NCBI GenBank assembly: GCA_018398575.1
Contig: JAGTXZ010000010.1
Location: forward strand, 2,170,001-2,234,000
Direction of reading: 5' to 3'
Origin: Ampelomyces quisqualis
Taxonomy: Eukaryota > Ascomycota > Dothideomycetes > Pleosporales > Phaeosphaeriaceae
Length of the DNA stretch: 64,000 nucleotides
Shown here: in pieces, positions 32,207 through 44,736 of the stretch
Layout of the letters: every line of letters begins with the position of its first letter
Numbering within the stretch: position 1 is the stretch's first letter
Translations under genes and position numbers: made by a program
The notes under the pieces: model-generated
What the model saw: only the letters and a program-made list of their open reading frames with translations
Told to the model about the DNA's origin: nothing
Database searches by the model: none

Positions 32207-33997
32207 ATTCTGAGATACGGTCTATGAATGCCTCGCAGAATAGGTAGCGCATCTTCTTAAGAACTCTTTAGAGCTGAGCATAGCTAGCTATGCAATAGAA
32301 AGTTAAAATCACAAGTTAGTTGTTCTTTTTTCGCGCGGGTGACTCCGGGGATACTACTGTGTAGCACATGCAAAACTTGCCGTGCGCACTGTATCGAGTC
32401 TACTCGCATTTTGCCTTGAGGCATTTTGACCAGCTATCAAGTTTCAGACCTGAACTATTACTAAAGACGCCGAGTAAAGCAGTAAGTAGTAACTTTCTCT
32501 TACTACCATTCCCCTCTCAACATCTCCATCCATCCCCTCTCTCCCCTCCACTAGTAACCCCCTTCCTCTCCCCTCCACTAGTAACCCCCTTCCTCTCCCC
32601 TCCACTAGTAACCCCCTTCCTCCCCCCTCGCCAGATCCATCTCCAACCCCTCCCAGATACCCACATCAAACCCACTTCTCAACTTCTCCCGCCTCACCAC
32701 ATCCCCCACCCCTTCAAAAAAAAAACACGCACACTCCCCACCTTATACCGCCACACCAATCTCCAAACAAAGCAACAAGACGCGATTTTCTTTTTGAAAC
32801 TTGAAAAAAAAAAAGAGTACGCGCCCAAGCCTAGCAGCAAAGCAGTCTACACCCCCCCCCCCTTGCTATATCCCAACTTCGCAGCTTGCAGCTTCGACGC
32901 GCTGCGTCTCGATGCGCCCGCAGCGCAAGAGGCGCGGGAAAGCTAGGATGCGGATTGTACACACAAAAGTGTGTTTGGGGGAAATTTTTGCGCAGCAGCA
33001 GCAGCAGCAGGAGAGTGAGAAGTTATTTCTCGGCACGCAGCAGCCGGATTCTCCGGGCGTAGGAAGCGCGCGAATCCGAAGAAAGAAGGGGTGGAAAAAG
33101 GGCGTTGTAGACGCGCAAGGGGCGAGGTTAGGTTGGGTGAGTGAGCGTGAGTGTATGGATTCCTTTTTTTCCTGTTTGGGGGGTACGCTGTGCCTCGAGG
33201 GAGGGCTTTTTTTCTCTCCTGCGTCTTGCGCTTGGCGCCCCGACTTTTGTGCGTTCCTGTGTCTTGGCTCCGACACGCTTGTTTGGTTGTCTGTTCTTAA
33301 AGATGCGTTGCTGGGTGGAATGGCTTGTTCGAATAGGTCCTGATATATTTGTGCTTGTTTGAAGTCCAAATCAAGCAGACATGTCGTCCCATCGTGTATG
33401 TGTATCAAATTGCACGCTGAGTCCTGCCAATATTCATAGTGTATGTGCTGCAGCCGCGTACCCAAGCCACGAGTCGACGTATGTGTGAGTACTATCTCCT
33501 CAGACACAGGCATTAGGACCGGTATTGGCGTTCAGTAAATGGGTTGAGTAAACGGGGGAGGGGAAGGGAACAAAGGTGCAACAACGACGAGATGTAGCCA
33601 GAAAGCAAAGTGAGGTCAGGGAAAAAATTCATCGTTAATCGCTCTATGCAAATCCCCAAGTCAAAAAAAAAGAAGAGAACAGGGAGGGGTGTGGCTCGTC
33701 TGACGAGACCGACAAGCAAGTATAAATAATACAACCAACCAAAACGCCCGCTGCTTTTGCAGCATGTGCCAGTGGGGAACGAAAGGACAATGGTTATCAA
33801 AAATGAGTAGACACAGACAGGCTCAGAGAAGAAGAATGTGTGGGTTTTGGATGCCATGTGTCGTTAATGACACCAAACGTCCTACTCTTAACCCCATCTT
33901 TCCATAACCCATTCTCTACAACCAACACCGCGCCCTCGCGCCCGAAGCTATAGCCACCATTGTGTTCGCGACCACATAAGCAACCGGCTCACAACAC
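32207..33997. other. Gene-free flank of the transposon with low-complexity tracts
   Basis: No supported gene. It holds a pyrimidine-rich stretch with tandem repeats (32,541-32,621), A and C homopolymer runs (about 32,716-32,865), a short CAG repeat (32,993-33,010) and T- and G-rich runs. The last 500 bp before 33,998 are the presumed 3' UTR of the SR-protein kinase gene. Long open frames here are composed of low-complexity sequence. Confidence 0.5.
32541..32621 (+). repeat. Three 27-bp CT-rich tandem repeats
   Basis: Three near-perfect copies of a 27 bp unit with core CTCCCCTCCACTAGTAACCC. Confidence 0.85.
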
Positions 33998-36046
33998 CTA
34001 CCGGGCCTTCTTGATCTCAATAGCCCATCCCTCGATGCCCTCGCCCTTGCTTCCTACAGGGATTCCCAGATCTTTATTCTCCATGCCCTTGGTATCCTTC
34101 AGAAAATCGTGTCCAGCCATTCCACCGGCATTGGCGCGATCTGCTGGCATGAGCTCCAGCATGGGGAGCAAAAATGTTCCGATGCTCTTGCTTTCGTCAA
34201 TAGAGAAATGGTACTTCTCACGGAGGACGTCTGGAAGCGCCCAGTGTCGTAACCGGTGAATGTTGCGGAGTTCGCCTTTGCGGTTGAAAATTTCTTGCGA
34301 CCATTTGCCGGAAATGCACAACTGTTTAGGGAAGGTGCCGAGTAGTTCTATAATCTGGGCGATGTGGTCGTCGTCTTTGCCGTACTTTGTGCCTGACTGT
34401 GGGTCAAAAAGGTAGTCACCTGTGATGAGCTCAAAAGTCTGCCACCGTGTTAGCGCATGCTTCAGAATCAAGATGATTGTAATCTACCATTGCAGCCATA
34501 CTCCATACGTCAGTACTGGCACCCCACTTGCTCCCGAGTATGACTTCTGGAGAACGGTACTGTCTAGTCTGGATGTCGTTTGTGAAGTGGTGTCCGACCC
34601 AACAAGCGTTACCCAGATCCGCAATCTTGACTGAGATGGTTTCAAATGCAGCCTCGGCTGCTTGTTCAAGATCTGTTTTGGACGAAGTGCTGCTGCCCTT
34701 GTCGAGGCTGATGCCGGACACTTCCTTGGTGAGGAGGTCGCTGGTCAATGTCAGTATGACGTTGATTTAGGAGAAATTGTGACTTACGCAGTCTTCTCTC
34801 GTTGTTTCTGTACGTCTTCCTCGTTGCCGGACGACTTGATGCCGAGTCGCTCTGCCATGGAGAGAGTGGATGCAGATGATGAAGTTGCTAGAGCACCACT
34901 CATTACCATCCCGTCTGGAGAAACAGGGTGACTCGGAACGGTGGTAGGGGACTCTTTACCTGTGTTTTCGTTGACGACCTTGTTGAGACTCTGTGGGCCA
35001 CCCATGCCTGGGAAATGGGCGAGATCTGCTTGGTTGAAGCTCGCGTTCAACGGGCTGGGGAGCGGCTGGCTGCCGGTGATCAGTGTCCGCCGTCGCCGGC
35101 GGCCGTTCCTGTTGCTGTCGTCGCTGTCCTTCTTCCTCGGGTCTTCCTTGACATAGGTTTTGACAATCTGCTCGACGTCGCCAATCTCGATGAGGACGTT
35201 TTCGGGCTTGAGGTCGGTGTGGATGATGCCGCACTCCCGGTGGAGGTAGTCGAGGCCGAGCAGGACTTGTTTTGTGATTTGCTTGACCAGCGGCATGGGG
35301 ATGCCGCGGTGGTTCCAGCGCTTGATCAGGCCGAGCAGGTTCTCGCCCAGCACCTCGAAGACCATGCACACGTGCACGCCATTGGGGCCCTTGTGGTTGA
35401 ACGAGTCGAGCAGGCTGACGACGTGGGCGCGGCCGGGGTGGTCTTTGTTGGCGTCGACGACCTTTTTGAGCAGCTTGATCTCGTCGAGGGCCGTCTCGGT
35501 GTAGTGGGCGGCGGAGCGCACGACCTTGAGGGCGACGTGCTTGGCGGTGGAGTTGTCGCGCGACAGCCAGACGGTGGAGAAGTGGCCCCAGCCGAGCTTG
35601 CGCACGATGGTGTACTTGCCGTCCTTGTAGTCCTCGCCGACCTGGACGGGGTGGTAGCCGCCTTTGCAGTAGTCCTCCGAGTCCTCTTCGTCGGCCGTGT
35701 TGTCCGCCTCGTCGGCCGACGACGACGACGAGTCGGGCGAGTGGCTCAGCGGGCCGCCGTGCATTTTGTGCTTGTCTTGCACGCTGCGGGGTCGCCGTCA
35801 GTAGCCATCGCGACGCACGGGGCGGGCAGGCTGTGGGGGGCAGGGACACGGGGGGGGGCGCACGTACTTGTAGTGAAAGGAGCCCGTCGCGGCGGGCGAT
35901 GCATTCGGGCTGGCCTGCTGCTCCGCCGTGATGATGGGCTTCAGGTCCTGGCCCTTCCGGCGCTTCTTGCCGGCGCTGCCGTTGGCGGCCTGCGCGACCT
36001 GCTTGGCCTTGTTGATGGCGGCCTTTTTGATGTCGGTGCCATTCAT
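33998..36046 (-). CDS. SKY1: SR-protein-specific kinase (SRPK, Sky1/Dsk1 type)
   Basis: Phosphorylates RS-domain splicing and mRNA-export factors; shuttles between cytoplasm and nucleus. Four exons (36046-35868, 35783-34788, 34740-34488, 34438-33998) encode 622 residues. A lysine-rich N-terminus precedes an acidic serine tract and YHPVQVGEDYKDGKYTIVRK, the hallmark SRPK start of the kinase fold. Motifs: GWGHFSTVWL (glycine loop), VALKVV, catalytic HTDLKPENVL, then a roughly 150-residue insert that splits the kinase domain, then the SRPK-type metal loop ADLGNACW, and TRQYRSPEVILG. The split kinase with DLG in place of DFG is diagnostic of SRPKs. The C-terminus ends the kinase fold directly. 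Confidence 0.93.
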
Positions 36047-36654
36047 GGTGCGCTTCCCCGCCAGGCGCTGGGCTGTGAGTGGGACGGCGCCTCGAGGCTC
36101 GGGGGAGGGGGGGGAGGGGGGAGGGGGGAGGAGGGGCGGTCGGCGGTGGGCGGTCGGGCGCTGCCGGGGCTCGTCGTGTGGGCGGTCGGGCGCTGCGGTC
36201 GCGGCCAGCTGGGCTCGTCGACGGGGGACGGCGGCGGGTCAGAAAGGTGCTGGCCGTGGGTGCTCTGCGCGGCGATTTCTTCAATTGCTGGTCCGTCGAT
36301 CGCCTTGCGTTAGCGCTCCCCTCTGCTGGCGGCGTCGGCGCTCTGATTGGTGCAGCCGCCCGTGGTGATGGCACAGAAGCGATGCCCTCAGACGTGACGG
36401 CGCTGGGGTTTGGCCGTCTGCGGCTGTCGGACGGGAGGCGCACGGCTCGAGCACCGTCGGTCGCACACGGGAGAATGCCATGACCTTGATTCCGCACCGA
36501 GCGGTAAGAAAAGGTCGGATGACGTCGCCGGCTCTCGAGTCACACATGCCCAGCACAACGACACAGGTACGTGCAATCACCTGGTTCATGTCTAAGCATA
36601 CATACTGTACACCCCCAACTCCAGTCGCTATGCAAATACCAAAAGCATCCCCGC
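36047..36654. other. SRPK promoter region and golgin 3' flank
   Basis: Contains a G-rich run (36,100-36,140 on the plus strand) just upstream of the SRPK start, then the 3' flank of the golgin gene. No gene supported. Confidence 0.45.
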
Positions 36655-39600
36655 TCATTTCGCCGAAACCGCCGCCATCCACTTCTGCTCATCCTTCTTG
36701 TCAAAGTGCAGCAGCATGCCCAGCACGGGGATCAGCTGCTGCTGGTATTTCCGGTCACGTTGCTCGAGAAACTGTAGCAGCACATTCTTGAGGTACACGT
36801 AATCAATGCTGTCCGTCGTCGCTTGTGATGACGCCGTGCCGGGCCTGGGCGTCGGAGAGGCAAGTCGCGATCGCGAGGACTCGATCGATGTCCTCGAAGA
36901 CTGCGCATTCGAGTCAGGCCCTCGCGCTTTCACACTTCGAAGCTCCTCCGACAACATCTGCAGCCGTCAGCATGAACCCCCGCCGACAGGAACACGCAAC
37001 ATACCTTGCTCGACTTCTGAAGCTTCTCTAGTCTGCTTTGAGTCTCGTCGAATGCCCGTCGCAGATCGCCCTTCTCCTTCTCCAGTTCGCCGGCTTGTTT
37101 CTCGCTCTCGTCCAAGGCGTCACGAAGCTGGCCCATCGCAGCCCTGGCTTCGGAAGCTTCCTCGGCAGCTTGCGCAGCACGCTTCTCACATTCTTCCTTC
37201 TGTTTCCGGAGCTCCTTCTCCGCCGATGCGACATCATCTTTGTCCTCTACAGCACGGGCCATTGCGCGCTCAGCGTCGCGAACCTTCTGCTTCAGCTCTT
37301 CGAGCTCTCTGGCACGACGTCGGCCGAAGTGGCTGGCCTGCTCTTCCGCGCGTTCTCGCTCTTCCACAGCGAGATCCAGTCGTTCTTGCATCTCGCGCAC
37401 TCTTGCGTCAGCTCTGCCCTGCGCATCGGCAAGTAACCTCCGTATAGTCTCTGCTTCGCGGCCACGCTCACTGAGGAGTCGATGGGCGTCAGCAAGCTCC
37501 TCTTCAAGGCTTTCGCTTCTAGCACGAATCTCCTTGACTTGGGTGCCCATCTCTTGAGTCTGATCCTGCATGCTGTTCATCAGATCTTGTGCGCTCACAT
37601 ACTGCGCCGACTTGAGTTGCAAATCATCTCTTAGGCTACCGGCCTCGCGCCTGAGCTTGGCGACTTCCTCCTCTAAATCACGCAGAGTGTTGCGCGACCT
37701 CTTGACCTCGTCTTGCGCCTTTTTCAAATCCTCCCTCAGCTTGTCGCGATTTTCCATGGTGTCCTTACGCTCGTTCTCACATGTCTGCAGATCTCGCTGG
37801 ATTTTTCTATTGGTTTCCTCGAGTGCGAGTCTCTGCGTAGTTTCTTGCTTGATCTTCTCGTTCAACTTCTTCATGTCCCCCTCCTTATCGGTGACCTGGG
37901 CTCGGTAGGATGCAACTTCAGACTTTAAATCCTTCTCGCGACCTTCTAGTCGTCCAACTTCGGCAGACTTTGTCGCCAGCTCGGCCTTTGTAACGCGTAG
38001 CTCTGCTACCTCCTTGCGCAAGGAGGTCAATTCAGGCTGAGCCTTCTGCAGTACCTCTCGCATGTCAGTGAGATCTTTAAAGCGCGACGCGGCAAGCTTC
38101 TCTGCTACCGATAGATCAGTCTGCATCGAATCTGCTCTAGCCTTGAGGTGCTCAAATTCGGCTGTCAGTGTCTTCTTCTCCTGCTCAGAGGTTTCTTGTG
38201 AGGCCTTGCCGGTCTTGAGGTCTGCTATCTCTTTTTCGAGCTTGGCCAAGCTCTCCTGTAGCGCAGACTTCTCGGCTTGCAGCTGCTTAACGTTGTCCTT
38301 GGCCTCGGTGTGCTCGGAGCCAAAGTCGAGTAGGTCTTGCTTCAAGGTTTCAATTTCCTCTTGCAGATCATCTTGGTCCTTCATTCTCTTCTTCAGACCA
38401 TCAAGGCTTGACGCTTTCTCCGCAACTTCGCCTTCCAGTCTTGCAATTTCCGCAGCTTTCTCCTCGAGATCTGTCCTGAGCTCGGCAACAGTCCTCTGAG
38501 CATCTTCTAGTTGAGAGGGAGAAAATTCTGCATCCCTAGAGCTGAGCAACCCACTTGCATCTCCCGCCTCACTGGGAGGTGCCGAGAGGCTTGCTTCGGT
38601 CGTCTTTCCGCCCTTCTTCTTCTTGTTCTTTCTCTTCGACGAAGTCGTTTGAGTCGCTGGTGAGGGGTTTGGCGCAACAGTCGGTGCGGGCTGTGGAGAG
38701 GTCTTTTCTTTGCTCTGCTGCTGTACCTTGCTCTCTGCATCCTTCTGAGCTTGTGCGAGCTTTGCCAAGGCCTCGCCTCGCTTTGCCTCCGTCTCTTTGA
38801 GCTGATTGCGAACGTTGCTGAGCAGCCCATTCAGTGTGTCGCCTCGCTTCTCAGCCTTCGCATGAGCCTCGCGCAATTGCGCCAAATCAGTTTCCACCCT
38901 CTCGACTTGACTACGTAACTCGTGCACCTGATCTTCGTTGACAAGCTTCTCACCCTTGACGGCATGTAACTCCTGCAGATCCTTCGTAGCCGTCTCGAGC
39001 TTCTGCTCAAGCTCAGATATAGTCTTTTGGCTTGCCGTGTGGTCGTCCTTGTGTTTTGTCAGATCATTTTCGGCAGTCTCCAGCCTCGCTTTAAGATCGA
39101 CTATATTGCTGGTGAGCTCTTTCTCTCTGTTATTGGCGTCTTGTTGTAGTCGTTTGTGTGTGTCTCTGAACGTGTTCAAATCATTAGAAGTGGTTTCGAG
39201 GTTCTTCATAAAGGACTCCGCGGATTCTTGCGCCACAGACAATTCGCCCTTCAAGGATTTGTTTTCTTCTTTGAGCTTGCTAACCGTGACCTCGCTTTCT
39301 TGTAGCTGCGATTGCAGGCGCGGGAGCTCGCTATCGTAGGAAAAGAACTCCTCATTGCCCTCCGTCGCCTCGGTCTGCTTAGATGTCTTGGACGTCAAAG
39401 AAGGCGCAATTGAGTTGGACGTGGTAGTTATGACATCCTTCTCGACTTCTTCCGAGATGGATGACGGCCTAGCCTTCAGTGCTTCAACCTCTTCCGAAGA
39501 CTCCTTCGCGCGCCTTTCTGCAGCCTCCAATTTCTTGTTGATGTCATCCCGCTCCTTGGAGACTCGCTTGAGCTCCTCCATAAGCATGTCACTTTTTACG

Positions 39601-40289
39601 TTTAGTTGTCCGAGGTATTCGACGAACGCGGCAGTGTCGCTGATGGAGATCAGAGGGGTGTATTCGCGGAGGGAGCTCTCAAAAGTGTCGATTGCGCTAA
39701 TGCGGGCGTGTGCGATGCGGTACGACCGGAGGAGCTCTAGAGAGGAAATCAGTGTTGCATTCCCGTTGAAGCCACGTTCACTTGCCAGTGTACTTGGGCT
39801 CAAGTTTGTCTAGCTTGCGCAAACGCTGTTGCACCTCTGGTGGTATCTTGGACGCCGTGTCTGGCTTTTCGTCGGATTCGGCCTCCTTGCCGTCATCTTT
39901 CTTCTCGCTGCTATCCTCATCTGCGCCTTCCACGGGGGGTACTTTCCCCTTCGGTCGCAGGGTTCCTGCTCCACTGGGCTGCTCATCTTCGTCCCCTATG
40001 ACAAACTCGGGGTCAAACTCTGAGGGATCGGGGCCCTTGCCGGTCGGCGCAGCCTTGTTTGTGTCTCCATCTCTTGACCTCGCTGGCCGTTTCGAGGGAG
40101 AGAGATTGCGTGAGCTAGAGCGTCTCGGTATGGAACTGGATCGCGAGGGCGTTGACTGTGGGGTGGTTTGCTTTGCCTGCTCTTCCGCGATTCGAGCATC
40201 GATGGCACCCCGAATGCGCTATGGGGTTCAATTCAGTATCTGCTAGGTAAGGGTGACAAGATGGAGAATACCTGGAATTGTTGAAACAT
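36655..40289 (-). CDS. IMH1: GRIP-domain golgin (Imh1-like coiled-coil protein)
   Basis: A Golgi tether that is recruited to trans-Golgi membranes by Arl1 through its GRIP domain. Four exons (40289-40272, 40218-39786, 39736-37005, 36957-36655) encode 1,161 residues. Exon 1 is only 18 nt (MFQQFQ) and leads to RIRGAIDARIAEEQ, the fungal golgin start. A disordered basic/acidic region (to about residue 145) precedes nearly 900 residues of heptad-repeat coiled coil, interrupted by a low-complexity KRKNKKKKGGK patch. The GRIP domain near the C-terminus shows YVYLKNVLLQFLEQ and PVLGMLLHF. Intron 2 has a GC donor (G|GCAAGT...CTAG), which is the only join that keeps KYTELLRSYR in frame. It shares a 218 bp divergent spacer with the zuotin gene. 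Confidence 0.88.
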
Positions 40290-40507
40290 GATGCAGAATC
40301 AAAGGCTACTAGAGAAAGATAGAAGAATGAAACATGGACAGTGGTCAAATGGACATGCTCGCAATGCACACCTGTAGCCACGAACATCCAGAGTCCAGAC
40401 GCTATTTCGAGCTAGAACGGGTCTAGGCAGGGGTGGGGACTCGGCTGGGCAACGCTAGCTTAGGACGCCAGAAATTGTCTGCGCATTCACCACCCGTACA
40501 CGACACA
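40290..40507. promoter_or_regulatory. Bidirectional promoter between golgin and zuotin genes
   Basis: A 218 bp spacer between divergent start codons must hold both promoters. No specific site was identified. Confidence 0.5.
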
Positions 40508-41950
40508 ATGGCGGCCAATGTCGAGATCTCACTGCCACTGCCAGTCCTGCCGGGAGGCTGGGCTGGCGAGAAGGACTTCAAGTCTGTCGGCCAGCTAAGT
40601 CCTGCCAACGACCGCAACATCGAGCCTGTTGGCCCGCACTTCCTGGCTTATGCCCGCAGAGTACGTCACTCGCCGACGAAGATTCAAGACCTCTACTGAT
40701 ATGCTCTTTTCCAGAAGCGGCATAAGCGCACGTTCTCCGAGGATGAGCGCATCCAGGCCCAAGCCAACGTCAAGAAGGTCGAGGACGAGGACCCGGACGA
40801 TATTGACGAGCCCGAAGACCCTGTCATGTTGCAGCGCGAGGCCAAGGACTGGAAGGTGAGACACGTTGGAATCTCTCCTCGAACCCACAAACTAACAATC
40901 TCTCAGTCGCAAGATCACTACGCTGTTCTTGGCATAACTCGTCTGCGATACCGTGCCACCGAGGACCAGATCAAACGCGCCCACCGCAGGAAAGTGCTCA
41001 AACATCACCCTGATAAGAAGGCCGCTGCTGGTGGTGACGAAGGGGACCAGTTTTTCAAGTGCATCCAGAAAGCCACCGAAGTCCTGTCCGACCCCGTCAG
41101 GAGGAGGCAGTTCGACTCTGTTGACGAAGGCGCCGAGGTCGAGCCACCCACGAAGAAGCAGACGCAGAAGGGCAACTTCTACAAGCTTTGGGGCAAAGTG
41201 TTTGAGGCTGAGGGTCGTTTCTCCACCAACCAGCCCGTGCCCAAGCTCGGTAACGCGAAGAGCTCCAAGGAGGAGGTCGAGAACTTCTACAACTTTTGGT
41301 ACAATTTCGACAGCTGGCGAACCTTTGAGTACCTCGACGAGGATGTTCCTGATGACAATGAGAACCGCGACCAAAAGCGCCACGTCGAACGCAAGAACCA
41401 GGCAGCCCGCCGTAAGAAGAAGACAGAGGACACCGCCCGCTTGAGGAAGCTTGTTGACGACGCGCTCGCCCTTGACGAGCGCATCAAGTTGTTCCGCCAG
41501 GAAGCCAACGCCTCGAAGAACAAGAAGCGGTTGGAGAAGGAGGCCGAAGAGAAGCGTCTTGTCGAGGAGGCCGCAAAGAAGAAGGAAGAGGAGGCCAGGC
41601 TACAAGCCGAGAGAGAAGCGGTTGAGAAGGCACAGAAGGCCGAAGGCAAGAAGGCGAAAGAGGCTGCCAAGAATGCTGCGAAGAAGAACAAACGTGTCGT
41701 CCGCGGTGCTGTCAAGGACGCCAATTACTTCCACCCTGGCGGAGATGCTCCTGCGGCTCAGATTGACAGCGCTTTGAATGACACTGATCTCATTATCGCC
41801 AAGATCGACAACGAAGAGCTCGCCGCGTTGACGAGCAAGCTCAACAACGAGAAGGACGCTAGCAAGATCAAGCAGATCTTCCAGGACGAGGCTCAACGAT
41901 TGATTGGCGCTGGCAAGCTTTCACAAGCTGAGGTCAAGTCTCTGGCTTAA
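40508..41950 (+). CDS. ZUO1: Zuotin, ribosome-associated J-domain protein
   Basis: Component of the ribosome-associated complex with Ssz1; its J domain stimulates the Ssb Hsp70 at the tunnel exit. Three exons (40508-40660, 40715-40855, 40907-41950) encode 445 residues. The J domain is YAVLGITRLRYRATEDQIKRAHRRKVLKHHPDKK in content, with the catalytic HPD at its centre. It is followed by the zuotin homology region with NFYKLWGKVFEAEGRFS and FYNFWYNFDSWRTFEYLDED, then a highly charged K/E/A-rich helical region that contacts rRNA. The C-terminal four-helix bundle (NEELAALTSKLNN ... AEVKSLA) closes the protein. Length and order match fungal Zuo1. Confidence 0.95.
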
Positions 41951-42542
41951 CGATGTGATTATTTGGCATCACTGGCCTTTCAATAGACATCTAGACCGAC
42001 ATGAAGGCGATGATGGATTCACTTGTGTTTTTCGCATCTTCTCCGTAACCTGATCTTGTTTGTTGCCGGTGACTTGTCCGGCCGACCAAGGTAAGCTTCA
42101 CGTGTCATGCATGGCTGTAGCGCCCCGCCAGCTGCCAGCGTCTGATGTGACGTCCGCTGGGGCGGCGCAGGGTGCGTCCAAACATCAATGTCTTTAGTTT
42201 GAAAGCAGCCAAGCCTGCGCGCTTTCCAGTCGGGAGCGGGCAGTGCCTTTGGCCTCACTTCTACTCTCCTCGAGAGCATCTCGTTGACCTGACATCACCC
42301 TCATACTCTTCCCCGTCCACTTCTTCGCAACCGTGATCATCGTGGTTGCCCGCAGCCCCGCCCGCAGTGGTTCCCCCGCGCCAAGCTTGAGCCCACGACG
42401 CACGACAGCATTCGTTGCCTGCAAGAGCCCACGTTGCCAACAAGTTTGCGGCCATCGGACCTCTCTGACACTCACGGACCTGTGATTGGGCTCTCTAGAA
42501 GGCCTCGAGCCCCCGTGCCCCCGACATACTCACGATACCGCA
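41951..42542. other. Spacer between zuotin and USP-domain genes
   Basis: 3' flank of zuotin and promoter or 5' UTR of the next gene; both are on the plus strand. No gene supported. Confidence 0.45.
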
Positions 42543-44128
42543 ATGAGCGCATCCCCCACGTCAAAGCACGCACGAAATGCATCACCAGCCGTCCGCAAGA
42601 CGTCTGCGGGCAGTGCAGTGAGCCCTCTGCAGCTGCAGGTCAGCGGACAGCTCGGTCTCGACGAACCACGGCGACCGTCCATACAGTTTCTAGCACATCG
42701 AAATGCGTCTTTACCTAGAGGCAGCCCGAAGCCGCGCCAACGGCGGCGCCTGTCGTCACCACCACCTCCTCCGTAAGTATTGGCTCTTGTAATCAGTACC
42801 TTGCCGCCATCCTCGACCTGTTTCCCGCTTGTTCTACCCCAACATATGGCAGACAAGCATGGCCAAGTATGCTTTACAGGTCGTGGGTGGCTCTCGGAAG
42901 GAGCAATAGGCTTGGTCGCCTTCTCATGTTCCCTGCTGTTGCCCTTTCAATTTTTTGGCTAACTTGTGCATAGCGTCTTCCAACCCCGCGTGTCGTTCGA
43001 TACTTTTGACAAGCCTGCCGACTTCATCGAAGAGAGTTCGTTCACACTCATAGCGAAGCACAAGGATTACGAGTACACGAAGCGTTCGCGGACCTTCTTG
43101 TGTGGTTTTGACGAGAACGAGTACTCGGTGTATGCCCTGCAGTGGCTTATCAATGAGCTTGTTGATGATGGCGACGAGATTGTATGCCTGCGAGTGGTGG
43201 AGAAAGAAGACGCAATTGCTGGCGACCGCAGCGTCGAAACTGGGCGCTACCGCACAGAAGCAGAGTCCACCATGAGAGATATACAAGCTCGCAACCATGA
43301 CAACAAGGCCATCAATCTGATCTTGGAGTTCTCGATTGGCAAAGTCAACAAGGTCATCGATGATATGGTGAGCTCGTCATTCACCATTATTCACGTATTG
43401 TCAACTAACACTTTCCCAAGATCAACCTATATGAGCCAGCTATCCTGGTGGTAGGCACAAGAGGTAAAAGTTTGGGCGGATTCCAAGGCCTGCTACCTGG
43501 AAGTGTTTCTAAATACTGTTTGCAACACTCTCCAGTGCCTGTAATCGTTGTTCGCCCTACCTCGAAACGAGACAAAGCTAGAAGCAAGCGGGCGAATGAT
43601 CCTGACAGACAAGGCTACCGTGACATTCTCGCGAAGAGTGAAAGCCTTATCGATGTCAATAGTCCTCGTAATAGCTTTTTTGCAAACGACGATGAAGCCT
43701 TGGCACTGGCGGCAGCAGCTACCACGAAACCGGCAGCGGATAACGACGGCGCTCATCCACTGGCACAAGTTGCTCATGCGGAAAGTAGCGACGACGACGA
43801 ACAGGACACCAATGCTCGGCTCGACGATCCTCGCAGTCCGGGTGTAATGATGAAGAGTCCACATTTACAAAATCTCGATAGCCCCGAGTTTAGCGACGAC
43901 CCCAGCAGCGGCGAGGAGGAGGATGAAGGAGGCTTCTCGACCAAACCACCAGGTTCAGCAGCAAATCAAGTCGCCCAAGAACGCGGGGGTCTAAATTTTG
44001 ACTTCGATGAAGGAATCAGTCCTGGAACGCAAACTGAAGCTGATCCGCTCACATCAGCAACGGCCAGCATTACCATAACTGACCCAGACGATCCGAGTCG
44101 GGTACACAAGACGTCCGAAGAAACCTAG
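42543..44128 (+). CDS. Universal stress protein (UspA) domain protein
   Basis: Three exons (42543-42772, 42974-43367, 43421-44128) encode 443 residues. A Ser/Pro/Arg-rich disordered N-terminus (about 75 residues) leads into FDTFDKPADFIEESSFTL, then the USP fold. FLCGFDENEYSVYALQWLINEL is the first strand and helix; VLRVVEKED-type sequence follows, then LVVGTRGKSLGGFQGLLPGS, the nucleotide-binding G-x2-G-x9-G-S pattern, and SPVPVIVVRP as the last strand. The remaining 200 residues are acidic and disordered. Proteins of this architecture occur in fission yeast and filamentous fungi; the physiological role is not established. ATP binding is predicted from the intact glycine motif. Confidence 0.85.
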
Positions 44129-44736
44129 CACCTATCGGCACGGTTTCATAAGCCCTGTCGCGGATGAGCCTAGACTGGAATATACACTTTGGCGGAGCTT
44201 CAATCCCATGTGTGAGGAGTCACGCAAGCACCTATAGCGTTATCGCCCAAAGTCATATATGCTAAAAAAGGCGGTACGTGACTTCCATTAGAGTCACGCG
44301 GGTATGCGAGGAGCAATTCGGCTCAAGTGACAGGGCTGGCATGCAGATGTGGAAACGCTAGGTGCAGCGCTTGATGAATCCAAGCAGAGTTTGGTTGCGT
44401 CTTCGCACGGGATACCCTTTACATGTTTATTGCAGGTTGGATTAGTAGCGATTGCTAGCCAGCCACCCAGCGTCAGTAAGACCTGCACTTGTGTACATCC
44501 TGGTCCTGATCGGCGTGATGACGTTTGGCAACCGCGCTTGGCGAAGGCTGCGAAACGGTCTGTACCTGCGCATGCCTCCCTTCTTTCGATAGCTCACGAT
44601 TGCTTCTGTGCGACACCCCTCCAATGCGCCAACGTGTTATCTGCCCGATGGATGCACCACCACTTGCTGTAATCAGAAAGAAGAGTTAGCGACAGACTGC
44701 CTCGTAAATACCGCCCCAAAAGCTGCAACCAGCCCT
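44129..44736. other. Spacer upstream of the GPHR-like gene
   Basis: No gene supported. The GPHR reading frame is open upstream of the chosen start to about 44,608, but no good start or membrane segment lies there. Confidence 0.4.

Noticed and set aside
32368..32946. 192-codon plus-strand frame beside the transposon
   Set aside because: It consists of translated CT-rich tandem repeats and homopolymer runs; there is no domain or plausible start context.
34928..36313. 461-codon plus-strand frame
   Set aside because: It is the antisense shadow of the SRPK coding region in GC-rich sequence and ignores that gene's clear kinase motifs and introns.
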